64,000 nt of DNA from the NCBI GenBank assembly GCA_020638975.1, contig JACKHN010000006.1, positions 1-64,000 of the forward strand. Direction: 5' to 3'. The notes below the pieces were generated by a model. The model was not told where the DNA came from, did no database searches, and was given only the letters and a program-made list of their open reading frames with translations. Each line of letters begins with the position of its first letter. Position 1 is the first letter of the stretch. The DNA is from Planctomycetaceae bacterium. Lineage in GTDB: Bacteria > Planctomycetota > Planctomycetia > Pirellulales > Pirellulaceae. The translations under genes were made by a program, and so were the position numbers. This document shows positions 18,397-27,329 of this stretch, piece by piece.

Positions 18397-19443
18397 ATGG
18401 CTGAAATCGATCACTACGATTACGAACTACCAAAAGAACTGATTGCGCAACAACCACTCGCTCGCCGAGTGGACGCGCGTCTATTGGTCGTCGATCGGCG
18501 CAATCAGACGCTCGAACATTGTTATGTGCGCGATCTTCCCGACCTCCTATCACCGCAAGATGCGTTGGTTCTCAATAACACGCGAGTTATTCCTGCGCGA
18601 CTGGTCGGTTACCGGACGCAGACAGGTGGGCGATGGAGTGGATTGTTTCTGTCGGCAGATGCCAACGGGATGTGGCAGGTGCTGGGGCAGACTCGTGGAA
18701 AGCTGCAAGTCGGCGAGACGGTGACCGTGCACGATTGCGACGGTCAGAACGAACTAACACTCAGGATGTTGGCCAAGCTGGATGGCGGTGCCTGGGCGGC
18801 CAAGCCCGAATCAGACGAGCCAGCCTTCAAGCTACTGGAATCGATCGGCCGCGTTCCCTTGCCTCCGTACATCCGTGACGGTGAAATGACTGAGCAGGAC
18901 CGCGAAACCTATCAAACGGTTTACGCCACTCAGCCAGGAGCCGTCGCGGCACCGACTGCAGGTCTGCACTTTACCGAAGCAATTCTCAACAAGATCCAGG
19001 AGCGTGGGATTCGGAAATGCCAAGTCACGCTGCACGTGGGCATTGGAACTTTCCGCCCGATCGCCGTACAGGAACTCGACAAACACCAGATGCACTTCGA
19101 GTGGGGAAGCATCGACGCCGCGACCGTTGACGAACTGAAAGCCATCCGAACTTCGGGAGGCCGCATCGTTGCCGTCGGTACAACTTCTGTGCGCGTGCTG
19201 GAAACGGCGTCACGAGCGGGAACGCTGGAAGCTTGGCAAGGCGAGACAGACCTGTTCATCCGGCCTCCTTACGAGTTCCGCAGTGTTGATGCCTTGATGA
19301 CGAATTTCCATCTTCCCAAGAGCACGCTACTCGTCCTCGTGCGAACGTTTGGCGGCGACGAGTTGATTCGACGCGCCTATGACGAGGCGATTCGCGAGCA
19401 GTACCGGTTCTATAGCTACGGTGATGCGATGCTCATTTTGTGA
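18397..19443 (+). CDS. queA: S-adenosylmethionine:tRNA ribosyltransferase-isomerase
   Basis: 348 residues, the usual length. QueA transfers and isomerises the ribose of SAM onto 7-aminomethyl-7-deazaguanine in tRNA, making epoxyqueuosine. The N-terminus is diagnostic (HYDYELPKELIAQQPLARR), followed by VLNNTRVIPARL, the AAPTAGLHFT motif (about residue 185), LHVGIGTFRPI and the C-terminal TNFHLPKSTLL. The ATG at 18397 is preferred to the TTG one codon upstream. It is transcribed divergently from the glycosyltransferase; no other queuosine gene is in the window. Repeats follow its stop. Confidence 0.97.
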   Translation: MAEIDHYDYELPKELIAQQPLARRVDARLLVVDRRNQTLEHCYVRDLPDLLSPQDALVLNNTRVIPARLVGYRTQTGGRWSGLFLSADANGMWQVLGQTRGKLQVGETVTVHDCDGQNELTLRMLAKLDGGAWAAKPESDEPAFKLLESIGRVPLPPYIRDGEMTEQDRETYQTVYATQPGAVAAPTAGLHFTEAILNKIQERGIRKCQVTLHVGIGTFRPIAVQELDKHQMHFEWGSIDAATVDELKAIRTSGGRIVAVGTTSVRVLETASRAGTLEAWQGETDLFIRPPYEFRSVDALMTNFHLPKSTLLVLVRTFGGDELIRRAYDEAIREQYRFYSYGDAMLIL

Positions 19444-19576
19444 CGTCGATGCGGCACTATCGATGGCAACGCTTCCATTTTGCAGGAGCGGGCACTGGAC
19501 CGTTTAAGTTCCATTCGCGGCGGAGCCCCTACTAGGCCCGACGTTCACGTCGGGTTATGTGGACGACTCTCTCGTT

Positions 19577-19633
19577 CTTCCGCCCGCCCCAATCTGTTGC
19601 CGCGTCGCGGCAACAGATTGGGGCGGGCGGAAG
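19577..19633. repeat. Nearly perfect 57-bp palindrome downstream of queA
   Basis: Two perfect 28-bp arms (19577-19604 and 19606-19633) are separated by a single base. The arm starts CTTCCGCCCGCCCC and is very GC-rich. The 428-bp gap 19444-19871 between convergent queA and the esterase gene holds this palindrome and element copy B, and no gene. Confidence 0.85.
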
Positions 19634-19747
19634 GTGTTGGGGTGCCGATGCGAACCCGCACTAAAGCACAGGCCTAATACCGGCTACACCGGAAAAGCAG
19701 AGTATTCTGGATCGAAAAGAGCCTTCTACAAAATAAAAACATTTCCA

Positions 19748-19847
19748 GGCGGTGGTACGTTTTGCCGTAAGTTGGGCACTCCTGCCCGACAAAAGACGGC
19801 CAAGAGTGGCCGTCCTACTGTCAGGAATCGCAAACCGTAGCACTACC
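19748..19847 (+). mobile_element. 100-bp MITE-like element, copy B
   Basis: It shares most bases with copies A and C, including the internal hairpins around GGGCACTCCTGCCC and GACGGCCAAGAGTGGCCGTC. The conserved core is 19752-19843 (92 bp). It is flanked by the 8-bp direct repeat CATTTCCA at 19740-19747 and 19848-19855, spaced exactly 108 bp as in copy A. Intergenic, no coding content. Confidence 0.88.
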
Positions 19848-19871
19848 CATTTCCATGTCGAATGACTTTCA

Positions 19872-21881
19872 TCACTCTGTCTTCAATTCCCATCGCTCGC
19901 CAAAGAAGTCTGCCGCAACGACGTTACCCGGCCAGAGCGAATCGGCGGGCGTCCGCAGGTCGATCACTGCCCAATCGGGCAGCTTCGGCACTTGTCTGGC
20001 GTTGTTGAGGTAGGCGAATTCGCGGAAGGTGAAACCGCTGTTGAGAACAATGTAGCGATCTGGATTCAGCGGGTTCGGGTAGATCATGGCGGGAGCATGA
20101 TGTGCTGCATCAAATGTCGATTCACCGACAACAAGCGAATCGCTCATCCAACGAATCGGCAGCTTGTCGGCGATCTGGCCAATAAACTGATTGCTGGCGG
20201 GATCACCAAAGAGAATCAGATTGGAGTTGTTAACGTCGGACTCCGTGATGTCCGTGTCGTTCTTAACAACCGCATCGCCTCGAAAGTGGCGTCGCCAGTG
20301 CGTGACGAAGTGCTCTAGCTCCGAGCGAGTCCACTGGTCGACCGCTTCGTGATTGGCGGTGCCTGTCGGTCGAACAACGATGAAGGAATCCATGAAGGCA
20401 TCGTCGATCGGGCCTTGCAGGTCGTGGCGTTTGAGCAGACCCTCACTTGGCGGCCCGGCTTTGTCGGTGGGTTCGCCCTCCCAGAGATGAAAACTCCACG
20501 AACGATCGCTCATTGGGCGAGAAGCGTAGTACACCTTGCCGTTGACCTCCACCTTGACCGGCGTACGGAGGTAGAGAGGACACTCTCCTGCGTCCATCGA
20601 CAAAGAGAGCCCGCTGACGTTGCTCGATTCGATCTTGATATGGCTCGCGCCAGCGATCGACGCTTCGACGCGAGCCTGCTCCCAGTGCTGCTCTAGCCCT
20701 GTGATCTCGACCCAGTGGCTGCGATTGTACTTCAGTGTGTGCGTGGTGAACGAGACGTGACGAGGAACCGAATCGCGTCCTTGCTTGGCGAGGCTTGCGA
20801 GCCTGTGCTCAATCTCGACAGCGGCGTCCTTGTGAATGGCGTGTTTTGTCTCCGGGCCAATGATGTGCAGCAGCGAAATGCGTTCTTTGGCAAGGGCGGC
20901 TTCCATGATGTCGGCCGCTTGCTTTTGAATATCCAACTCGCCGCTATAAGCAACTGTGGGCAGGTTGTTCAGATTGGCCGCGTAGCCCGGGCAGTCGTAC
21001 CAGCGCCAGAGTCGCTCTTCGTACCAAGTCGGTGCGAGCGTTTCCTGTTGAAAGAACTTCAGAAACTCCGGCGTCTCCGAGAAACCAGCTCCGGGATTCG
21101 CAGCAAAGAACAGGTCAGGATAGTGGACTGCCATCTGCCAGCAGCCAGCACCACCCATCGAGAAGCCACGCACAGCAACGCGATCCTCGTCCACGCGATA
21201 TTGTGATTGCGCATGCGATAACGCTTCGAGCACATCGACTTCGCCAGCAAACTTGAAGGCGTTGCTGTAGCGTCCGTAGGGGTGTAGCACGATGGTATTC
21301 TGCGGCGCGATGTTGCCTTGTTGCCGCATGCGTTGCGAGATGAATGCGTTCTCGCTGAGCTTTTCGCCGCGACCGTGGAACCAGAGGTCTAGGCGAAATT
21401 CGTCTTTGCCTGTGAACGTGTACGATTCCGGAATGACCAGTCCGTAAGGCTGAACCGTCTGATCGATCTTGGATCGATAGCCACGGACGACCAGTCCGGT
21501 TTGTCTTGTCCAAGGCGTTTCGCCTGCGAGCAACTGATCGGCACGCTCGATTCCCGTTCGTAACAGGTCGAAGGCACTCTTCACTTCACCGGGCGAGAAG
21601 AACTCGTCGTGGGCGAGTGCGTCGCGCACTGCACGATAAAAGATTTCGACGTCAGGCAGCAACGACTGCGCACGTGCGTCTTTGCTTTGCCCAAGCGATG
21701 TTAGCCGCCCCGCAAGCAACTCCAGCTGCTGGCCGAGTGCTGCTCGGTCTTCCGCCGATACTTCGACTCCCGGTGGAGGAATCTGCCGCACGTTGGCCGG
21801 AATATTGTCGCTGGGTCCGTCTGCGGAAGCGACATGGCAGGAAAGCAGCAAGAGGATCGTCAGGCCTGATAGGTGTCGCAT
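19872..21881 (-). CDS. Exported alpha/beta-hydrolase (prolyl oligopeptidase-type esterase)
   Basis: 669 residues with a signal peptide (MRHLSGLTILLLLSCHVASA, then DG). A lipase/esterase fold is indicated by the nucleophile elbow GFSMGGAGCW (about residue 245), by the upstream YGLVIPESYTF strand typical of esterase-like peptidases, and by a plausible catalytic His in the region ETKHAIHKD. A long C-terminal region of about 300 residues is beta-rich and unrecognised; it may bind the substrate. A GGAG ribosome binding site precedes the ATG. Probably a periplasmic or secreted esterase acting on modified polysaccharides; the substrate is unknown. Confidence 0.8.
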   Translation of the reverse strand: MRHLSGLTILLLLSCHVASADGPSDNIPANVRQIPPPGVEVSAEDRAALGQQLELLAGRLTSLGQSKDARAQSLLPDVEIFYRAVRDALAHDEFFSPGEVKSAFDLLRTGIERADQLLAGETPWTRQTGLVVRGYRSKIDQTVQPYGLVIPESYTFTGKDEFRLDLWFHGRGEKLSENAFISQRMRQQGNIAPQNTIVLHPYGRYSNAFKFAGEVDVLEALSHAQSQYRVDEDRVAVRGFSMGGAGCWQMAVHYPDLFFAANPGAGFSETPEFLKFFQQETLAPTWYEERLWRWYDCPGYAANLNNLPTVAYSGELDIQKQAADIMEAALAKERISLLHIIGPETKHAIHKDAAVEIEHRLASLAKQGRDSVPRHVSFTTHTLKYNRSHWVEITGLEQHWEQARVEASIAGASHIKIESSNVSGLSLSMDAGECPLYLRTPVKVEVNGKVYYASRPMSDRSWSFHLWEGEPTDKAGPPSEGLLKRHDLQGPIDDAFMDSFIVVRPTGTANHEAVDQWTRSELEHFVTHWRRHFRGDAVVKNDTDITESDVNNSNLILFGDPASNQFIGQIADKLPIRWMSDSLVVGESTFDAAHHAPAMIYPNPLNPDRYIVLNSGFTFREFAYLNNARQVPKLPDWAVIDLRTPADSLWPGNVVAADFFGERWELKTE

Positions 21882-22217
21882 GGTGGGCTCCGTCGAAGGC
21901 GGGTTGAGTCGGTGTGGGGCGTTCCGGCGGTACCGGATGTTCTTAATGTGCGAGGCGGCTGCTTGCGTCGAATCAGGAAGGCGGTTGCGGCTGGCTGTAA
22001 GTCAAGCTTGCCCATGTTAACATAGTGACACGCCTCCCGCTTCGTGGTATGCGATCCTGAATCTGTGTCTGATTTCGGCAGCGGTGATTATTGATGTCAG
22101 TTCAGCCGGACTCCAGCGACGGGCACCGACCGAAGGTTGGTCGGGAAGCGGGTTATTACAAACCGAGCGGCAGCTCGCATTGGTTGGCGGCCCTGCCGTC
22201 CTGTGGAGAAACTGTTC
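21882..22217. other. Divergent intergenic region, esterase and amidohydrolase genes
   Basis: 336 bp with ribosome binding sites for both genes at its ends (GGAGCC near 21886-21891 on the minus strand, TGGAGA at 22204-22209). I see no convincing promoter hexamer pair, RNA gene or repeat. Confidence 0.4.
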
Positions 22218-25200
22218 ATGTCGCTTAGCCGAGTTTGCTGGTGCGCCGCTTCGGCGGTTCTGTTCGTCACGTTGCTGAAGTCGCATGCGGCTCCTCCGAC
22301 TACCATCCCCGTCGAAGGATTGCGACACAACACGCCCCGCGTACATGCCCTGACCGGCGCCCGAATCGTGATCGCTCCCGGCCGAGTTGTCGAGCAAGGA
22401 ACGGTTGTCATCCGTGATGGCGTGATCGAAGCGGCTGGCGATGTGAAGCCACCCGCCGACGCTCGAATCTGGGATCTCAACGGCAAAACGATCTACGCGG
22501 GCTTCATCGACGCTTATGGCGAAGCATCGATCAGTTCCGACGCCGCGAAAGCGGGAACACCGTACTGGAACTCGCTGATAACACCGCAACTCGCCATCGC
22601 GAACCACTACAAAGCCAGTTCCGACGCAAATAAGAAGCTTCGCGCTCAGGGCGTGACGGCGCGGCTGGTCGCCCCATCCAGTGGCATTATCAAAGGAACC
22701 AGCTCGCTCGTATTGACCGGAGACGATCCCAACCGCGAAGCGATCATCCATGACCGTGTTGCCCAACATATTCGGCTGACGGTATCTCCAGGACGCGGAC
22801 GCGAAACCTATCCAAACTCGCCGATGGGAGCCGTTGCCTTGGCTCGGCAAGCAATGCTCGATGCCGACTGGTACGGCGATGCTTGGGCCGCGTATCGAGC
22901 GAATTCGACGCTGCCGCGACCTGAACGCAACGATGCTCTCGACGTGTTGCAGGCCTATCCGGACAGCAGCAATTTGATCATCGCTGATGCTTCCAACGAG
23001 TTGTTTGTACTGCGAGCCGATGAATACGCCCGTCAGTTCGCGCTGAACATCGCCGTTCGAGGCTCCGGGCACGAATATAAACGTCTCGACGCGATTGTCG
23101 CGACGGGTCGCGCAATTATCCTGCCACTTGAATTCCCCAAGCCGCCTAACGTGGCGTCTGCCGAGACGGCATTGAATGTCGATCTCGAAGATCTGATGCA
23201 CTGGGACATCGCGCCAGAGAACGCCGCGCGACTCGATCAAGCGGGCGTCGGGATCTCGTTCACCAGCCACGGCCTCAAGGATCAGGACACGTTTCTAAAT
23301 GCGATTCGTAAAGCGGTAGAACGTGGACTGTCGAGCGATTCGGCGTTACGAGCATTAACCACCGCTCCGGCTCGACTTTTCGGAGTCGAAGGCAAATTAG
23401 GAACGATCGAACGCGGCAAGATCGCGAATCTCGTAGTCACGGACGGAGATCTCTTCGCCGAAAAAACGAAGGTCATCGAAACGTGGGTTGATGGAACACG
23501 TTACGAAGTTACCGCCAAGCCGGAGTTCGACATTCGTGGCGAGTGGAAAGTAAGCGTCGAGGGCGCCAAGCACCCCATTGAAATTGAGCTTGCTGGCGAA
23601 TCTGACAAGCTAACCGGATCAATCGATCTCGAACACGAGGATGAGGAAACATCCGACAAAGAGGAAGAGTCCGACGAAGACGAGAGCGACGAGATTAAAC
23701 TCTCACGCGTCGGTTTCCGCGACGCAAGACTAAGCTGCACCTTCGAAGCGAAAGAGCTTTGCGGCGAAGGTGTCGCTCGCCTGACGGTAGTCGTTTCCTT
23801 TCCTGAAAAGGGACCGGCGACCTGGTTAGGACATGTAACTTGCGCGGACGGAAGTCGTCTGTCGGTGACTGCTACGCGTATGGACGAGGACGAGGAAGAA
23901 ACCGAGGAAGCCTCCAAGGACAAAGATAAGAAAAAGGCAAAGGATCCTGTCGCGGCTTCGTTCGCTGTGAATTATCCGCTGGGTGCATTCGGTCGGGCCG
24001 AGCAACCGAAACGCTCAAAGACGGTGTTGCTGAAAAACGCGACCGTCTGGACGTGCGGCAAGGCGGGAATCGTCGAGAACGCATCGGTGTTGATTGTGAA
24101 CGGTCGGATTCGGGAAGTCGGCGAAGACGTCGTCGTGCCCAAAGGCGGGGTCGTGGTTGACGCGACTGGCAAGCACATCACGCCCGGCATCATCGACTGC
24201 CATTCACACATGGCGACCGATGGCGGTGTCAATGAGAGTACGCAAGCGATTACTGCTGAAGTTCGTATCGGAGACTTCATCGATGCCGATGACATCTCGA
24301 TCTATCAACAGTTGGCCGGTGGTGTGACGACGTCCAACATTCTGCACGGTTCGGCGAACCCGATCGGTGGTCAAAACCAAGTTATCAAGCTGCGTTGGGG
24401 TGCGTTGCCCGACGCCATGAAGTTTGCTCAGGCTCCGCAAGGCATCAAGTTCGCACTCGGCGAAAACGTCAAACAAAGCAATTGGGGTGATGAGTATACT
24501 TCTCGCTATCCGCAGACGCGTATGGGTGTCGAACAGATCATGCGTGACGCGTTTCATGCGGCGAAGGTGTATCGTGCTGAGTGGGAGCAATGGCGGCAAA
24601 CGCGTCAAGGCTTGCCGCCGCGCGTGGATCTGGAACTCGAAGCGATCGCCGAGATCGTCGAAGGCTCGCGTTGGATTCACTGTCATAGCTATCGGCAAGA
24701 CGAGATCCTGGCACTAATTCGGACGCTCGATGAGTTTGGCATTCGCATCGGGACATTCCAGCACATCCTCGAAGGCTACAAAGTCGCCGACGCGATGGCA
24801 AAGCACGGAGCGATGGGCTCGGCGTTCTCGGATTGGTGGGCTTACAAGTTTGAAGTTTACGATGCGATTCCGTACGCCGGAGCGCTCATGCACAACGCGG
24901 GCGTTACCGTTTCGTTCAATTCCGATGATCGCGAGTTGGCTCGTCACTTGAATCACGAGGCGGCGAAGGCCGTGAAGTATGGTGGCGTGTCACCCGAAGA
25001 AGCTTTGAAATTCGTCACCTTGAATCCCGCCAAGCAATTACGAATTGAGAAGTACGTCGGGGCGTTAGAAGCCGGCAAGCATGCGGACCTAGTCGTATGG
25101 AGCGGTTCGCCACTTTCAAACTTCTCGCGGTGCGAACAGACTTGGATCGATGGTCACAAGTATTTCGACATCGACGAAGACCGAAAGCTTCGCGACGAGG

Positions 25201-25349
25201 AGAATCGCATGCGAAACGCGCTCGTGCAGAAGATTCTCGCGTCCGGAGAGAAGATGAAGGAAGACGGCGAGACGGACATGGAAGAAAGCGACCTCTGGCC
25301 GCGAGATGATTTGTTCTGCCACGGTCACGACCACGGATCACACGAGTAA
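22218..25349 (+). CDS. Exported tandem-domain amidohydrolase
   Basis: 1043 residues. The ATG at 22218 has a TGGAGA site 8 bases upstream and gives a signal peptide (MSLSRVCWCAASAVLFVTLL, then KSHAAP). There are two amidohydrolase-like halves. The N-terminal half (about 30-440) has the family frame (GKTIYAGFIDAYGEAS, then ALRALTTAPARLFGVEGKLG) but its metal-binding HxH is missing. The C-terminal half (about 600-1000) keeps the motif DCHSHMATDGG, later histidines HCHSYRQDE and FQHILEGYKVAD, and an aspartate in FNSDDREL, so it should bind metal and hydrolyse amide or imide bonds. The linker is extremely acidic/basic (runs of DEEE and KDKDKKKAK). The next gene is a related degenerate protein, so the two may form one complex. 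Confidence 0.88.
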   Translation: MSLSRVCWCAASAVLFVTLLKSHAAPPTTIPVEGLRHNTPRVHALTGARIVIAPGRVVEQGTVVIRDGVIEAAGDVKPPADARIWDLNGKTIYAGFIDAYGEASISSDAAKAGTPYWNSLITPQLAIANHYKASSDANKKLRAQGVTARLVAPSSGIIKGTSSLVLTGDDPNREAIIHDRVAQHIRLTVSPGRGRETYPNSPMGAVALARQAMLDADWYGDAWAAYRANSTLPRPERNDALDVLQAYPDSSNLIIADASNELFVLRADEYARQFALNIAVRGSGHEYKRLDAIVATGRAIILPLEFPKPPNVASAETALNVDLEDLMHWDIAPENAARLDQAGVGISFTSHGLKDQDTFLNAIRKAVERGLSSDSALRALTTAPARLFGVEGKLGTIERGKIANLVVTDGDLFAEKTKVIETWVDGTRYEVTAKPEFDIRGEWKVSVEGAKHPIEIELAGESDKLTGSIDLEHEDEETSDKEEESDEDESDEIKLSRVGFRDARLSCTFEAKELCGEGVARLTVVVSFPEKGPATWLGHVTCADGSRLSVTATRMDEDEEETEEASKDKDKKKAKDPVAASFAVNYPLGAFGRAEQPKRSKTVLLKNATVWTCGKAGIVENASVLIVNGRIREVGEDVVVPKGGVVVDATGKHITPGIIDCHSHMATDGGVNESTQAITAEVRIGDFIDADDISIYQQLAGGVTTSNILHGSANPIGGQNQVIKLRWGALPDAMKFAQAPQGIKFALGENVKQSNWGDEYTSRYPQTRMGVEQIMRDAFHAAKVYRAEWEQWRQTRQGLPPRVDLELEAIAEIVEGSRWIHCHSYRQDEILALIRTLDEFGIRIGTFQHILEGYKVADAMAKHGAMGSAFSDWWAYKFEVYDAIPYAGALMHNAGVTVSFNSDDRELARHLNHEAAKAVKYGGVSPEEALKFVTLNPAKQLRIEKYVGALEAGKHADLVVWSGSPLSNFSRCEQTWIDGHKYFDIDEDRKLRDEENRMRNALVQKILASGEKMKEDGETDMEESDLWPRDDLFCHGHDHGSHE

Positions 25350-25350
25350 C

Positions 25351-25423
25351 GGGGTCGGGAGTCTTTTTCGGCCAACGTGGTATCAATTTGAATGCGTATT
25401 TTCCGAAAAAGACTCCCGACCCC
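25351..25423. repeat. Inverted repeat between the two amidohydrolase genes
   Basis: Perfect 21-bp arms at 25351-25371 (GGGGTCGGGAGTCTTTTTCG plus one base) and 25403-25423, with a 31-base loop. It starts right after the stop of the first amidohydrolase gene. A lone arm of another palindrome family (GGTCCGCACAGCGGACCCTA, also found at 16985) follows at 25441-25461. The two genes are therefore separated by repeats rather than by a promoter I can recognise. Confidence 0.8.
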
Positions 25424-25483
25424 TTCACGCCCCACTCGATGGTCCGCACAGCGGACCCTACAAGTTCTAGCCAGGAATTAAAG

Positions 25484-26821
25484 ATGCATCGGTATAAAAA
25501 GCTGTTCATTGCAACGCTACTCGGCTCCCTCGGAAGTCTGTCGTCGGCGCTGCTTCTCGCGTCGCCCGAGATTCCCGGTGAGTCCACGGATCGACCGATC
25601 GCTGTAATTGGTGCGACGGTTCATCCTGTTTCGGGCGACGCGATTGAGAACGCCACCTTGCTAGTGCGTAAAGGAAAGATTGTTGCCGTTGGCGCAAAGG
25701 TGCGAGTGCCGGAGGGTGCGATCACGATCGATGCCGCTGGCAAACATCTCTATCCAGGGATGTTCGATGCTTACACCGACATGGGGCTGGTCGAGGTGAA
25801 CGCCGTTCGCGCATCGGTCGACGAGCGAGAGACGGGTTCGATCAATCCGAACGTAAAGTCCTGGGTATCGGTGAATCCGGATAGTGAGATTCTCCCAGTG
25901 ACTCGCAGCAACGGCGTCTTGCTAACGTTATCAGCACCCAACGGTGGATTGATCTCCGGCCAATCGGCGGTCCTGCAACTCGATGGTTGGACTTGGGAAG
26001 ACCTTGCCCTGCGAACCGGGGTCGGTGTGCATGTTGCTTGGCCGCGGATGTCGCCCAGCATCGATTGGGATACGGACGAGTCGGCCAAAGAACAAATCGA
26101 GTCGCGAGATAAAGCACTCGATCAACTGCGGAAGGCGTTTGCGGATGCTCGAGCTTATGCGAAGGCTCGACGAGCCGATGAGAGCAATCATCCGATTGAT
26201 TTGCGTTGGGAAGCGATGTTGCCCGTTCTGAACGGCGACATGCCGCTGATCGTTGATGCGGACGACATTCAGCAGATTCAAGCCGCCGTCGCCTTTGCCG
26301 AGCAGCAAAGGGTAAAACTAATCCTTTACGGTGGATACGACGCTCCTCACTGCACGGAGCTATTAAAGAAGCACGATGTGGCAGTCATCGTCGGGGGCGT
26401 CTATCGCTTGCCGCAACGACGCTCCGAGCCTTACGACACGCCGTTCACGATTCCCGCGCGGCTGCATGAGGCGGGCGTTCGGTTTTGCATCTCGGGCAGC
26501 GGTCGTTTTGGAGCTTCGAACGTACGCAACTTGCCCTATCACGCGGCGATGGCGGTCGCGTTTGGCTTGCCGCACGATGAAGCGATAAAGTCGATCACGG
26601 CCTATCCGGCGGAGATACTCGGCGTCGCCGGACACGTTGGCACACTTGAAAAGGGACGCGACGCGACGTTCATCATCACGAATGGCGATCCGCTGGAAAC
26701 TGCAACCCAGGTGGAGGCCGCTTACATCCAGGGCCGCGAAGTCGACTTGAACGATCGCCACAAGCGGCTTTGGAAGAAGTACGAAGAGAAGTATCGACGA
26801 CTCGGTTTGATGAACGAGTAA
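25484..26821 (+). CDS. Exported amidohydrolase-like protein, metal site degenerate
   Basis: 445 residues from the ATG at 25484 (AGGA site 9 bases upstream), starting with a signal peptide (MHRYKKLFIATLLGSLGSLS). It has the amidohydrolase composite-domain frame: IAVIGATVHPVSGDAIENAT, GKHLYPGMFDAYTDMGLVEV and the C-terminal ITAYPAEILGVAGHVGTLEKGRDA. The HxH metal motif after the PGMFD strand is replaced by DAYTDMG, and the usual late aspartate position reads CISGSGRF, so catalysis of the normal kind is unlikely. It resembles the N-terminal half of the preceding protein and may be a non-catalytic partner of it. Confidence 0.85.
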   Translation: MHRYKKLFIATLLGSLGSLSSALLLASPEIPGESTDRPIAVIGATVHPVSGDAIENATLLVRKGKIVAVGAKVRVPEGAITIDAAGKHLYPGMFDAYTDMGLVEVNAVRASVDERETGSINPNVKSWVSVNPDSEILPVTRSNGVLLTLSAPNGGLISGQSAVLQLDGWTWEDLALRTGVGVHVAWPRMSPSIDWDTDESAKEQIESRDKALDQLRKAFADARAYAKARRADESNHPIDLRWEAMLPVLNGDMPLIVDADDIQQIQAAVAFAEQQRVKLILYGGYDAPHCTELLKKHDVAVIVGGVYRLPQRRSEPYDTPFTIPARLHEAGVRFCISGSGRFGASNVRNLPYHAAMAVAFGLPHDEAIKSITAYPAEILGVAGHVGTLEKGRDATFIITNGDPLETATQVEAAYIQGREVDLNDRHKRLWKKYEEKYRRLGLMNE

Positions 26822-26845
26822 TAGGCACTCGCCGGCGAGTAATCC

Positions 26846-27280
26846 TTACTTCGCAAACAACTGCGATTCGATGTCTTGAAACGCCTTGAACTCTAAAGCA
26901 TTGCCGCTGGGGTCGAGGAAAAACATCGTCGCTTGTTCGCCGGGCTCGCCTTGGAAGCGAATGTACGGTTCGATGACGAACTCGATTCCCTGCGATCGCA
27001 GTCTCGCCGCCAGTTGCTCCCAGACGTCCATTGTCAGCACGACGCCAAAGTGTGGTACGGGAACACCGTGGCCATCGACGGGATTCGAATGCGACGAAAT
27101 CTTGCCATTTGCTCCGATGGCGGGATTCAAGTGACAGACGACTTGATGTCCGAAGAAATTGAAATCGACCCAAGTCTCGCTGCTTCGCCCTTCGCTACAA
27201 CCGACCGTCTCGCCGTAGAACTTTCGAGCTTCCGCGATGTCACGAACTTGGAACGCCAAATGGAATGGATTGAGTTGCAT
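26846..27280 (-). CDS. VOC/glyoxalase superfamily protein
   Basis: 144 residues. Two beta-alpha-beta-beta-beta modules of the vicinal-oxygen-chelate fold are visible: FHLAFQVRDIAEARKFYGET with the first metal-position His, and HFGVVLTMDVWEQLAARLRS followed by MFFLDPSGNALEFKAF with the C-terminal Glu. The fold binds a divalent metal and acts on small carbonyl or catechol-like substrates, or gives antibiotic resistance in some members. The substrate cannot be read from sequence. It faces the amidohydrolase gene convergently and lies 49 bp downstream of the methyltransferase-like gene, so the two may form an operon. Confidence 0.88.
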   Translation of the reverse strand: MQLNPFHLAFQVRDIAEARKFYGETVGCSEGRSSETWVDFNFFGHQVVCHLNPAIGANGKISSHSNPVDGHGVPVPHFGVVLTMDVWEQLAARLRSQGIEFVIEPYIRFQGEPGEQATMFFLDPSGNALEFKAFQDIESQLFAK

Positions 27281-27329
27281 CGTGAGACTCGGCAGTGATC
27301 TCGCAAGTTAGAAGTGACAGAGCGAAAGT

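Noticed and set aside
19480..19840. Two overlapping open frames after queA
   Set aside because: They read through the palindrome and element copy B; the peptide matching the glycosyltransferase insert comes from the repeat itself.
22017..23270. 417-codon open frame on the minus strand
   Set aside because: It lies fully opposite the amidohydrolase gene and has no family motif; it is a mirror of strongly biased codon use.
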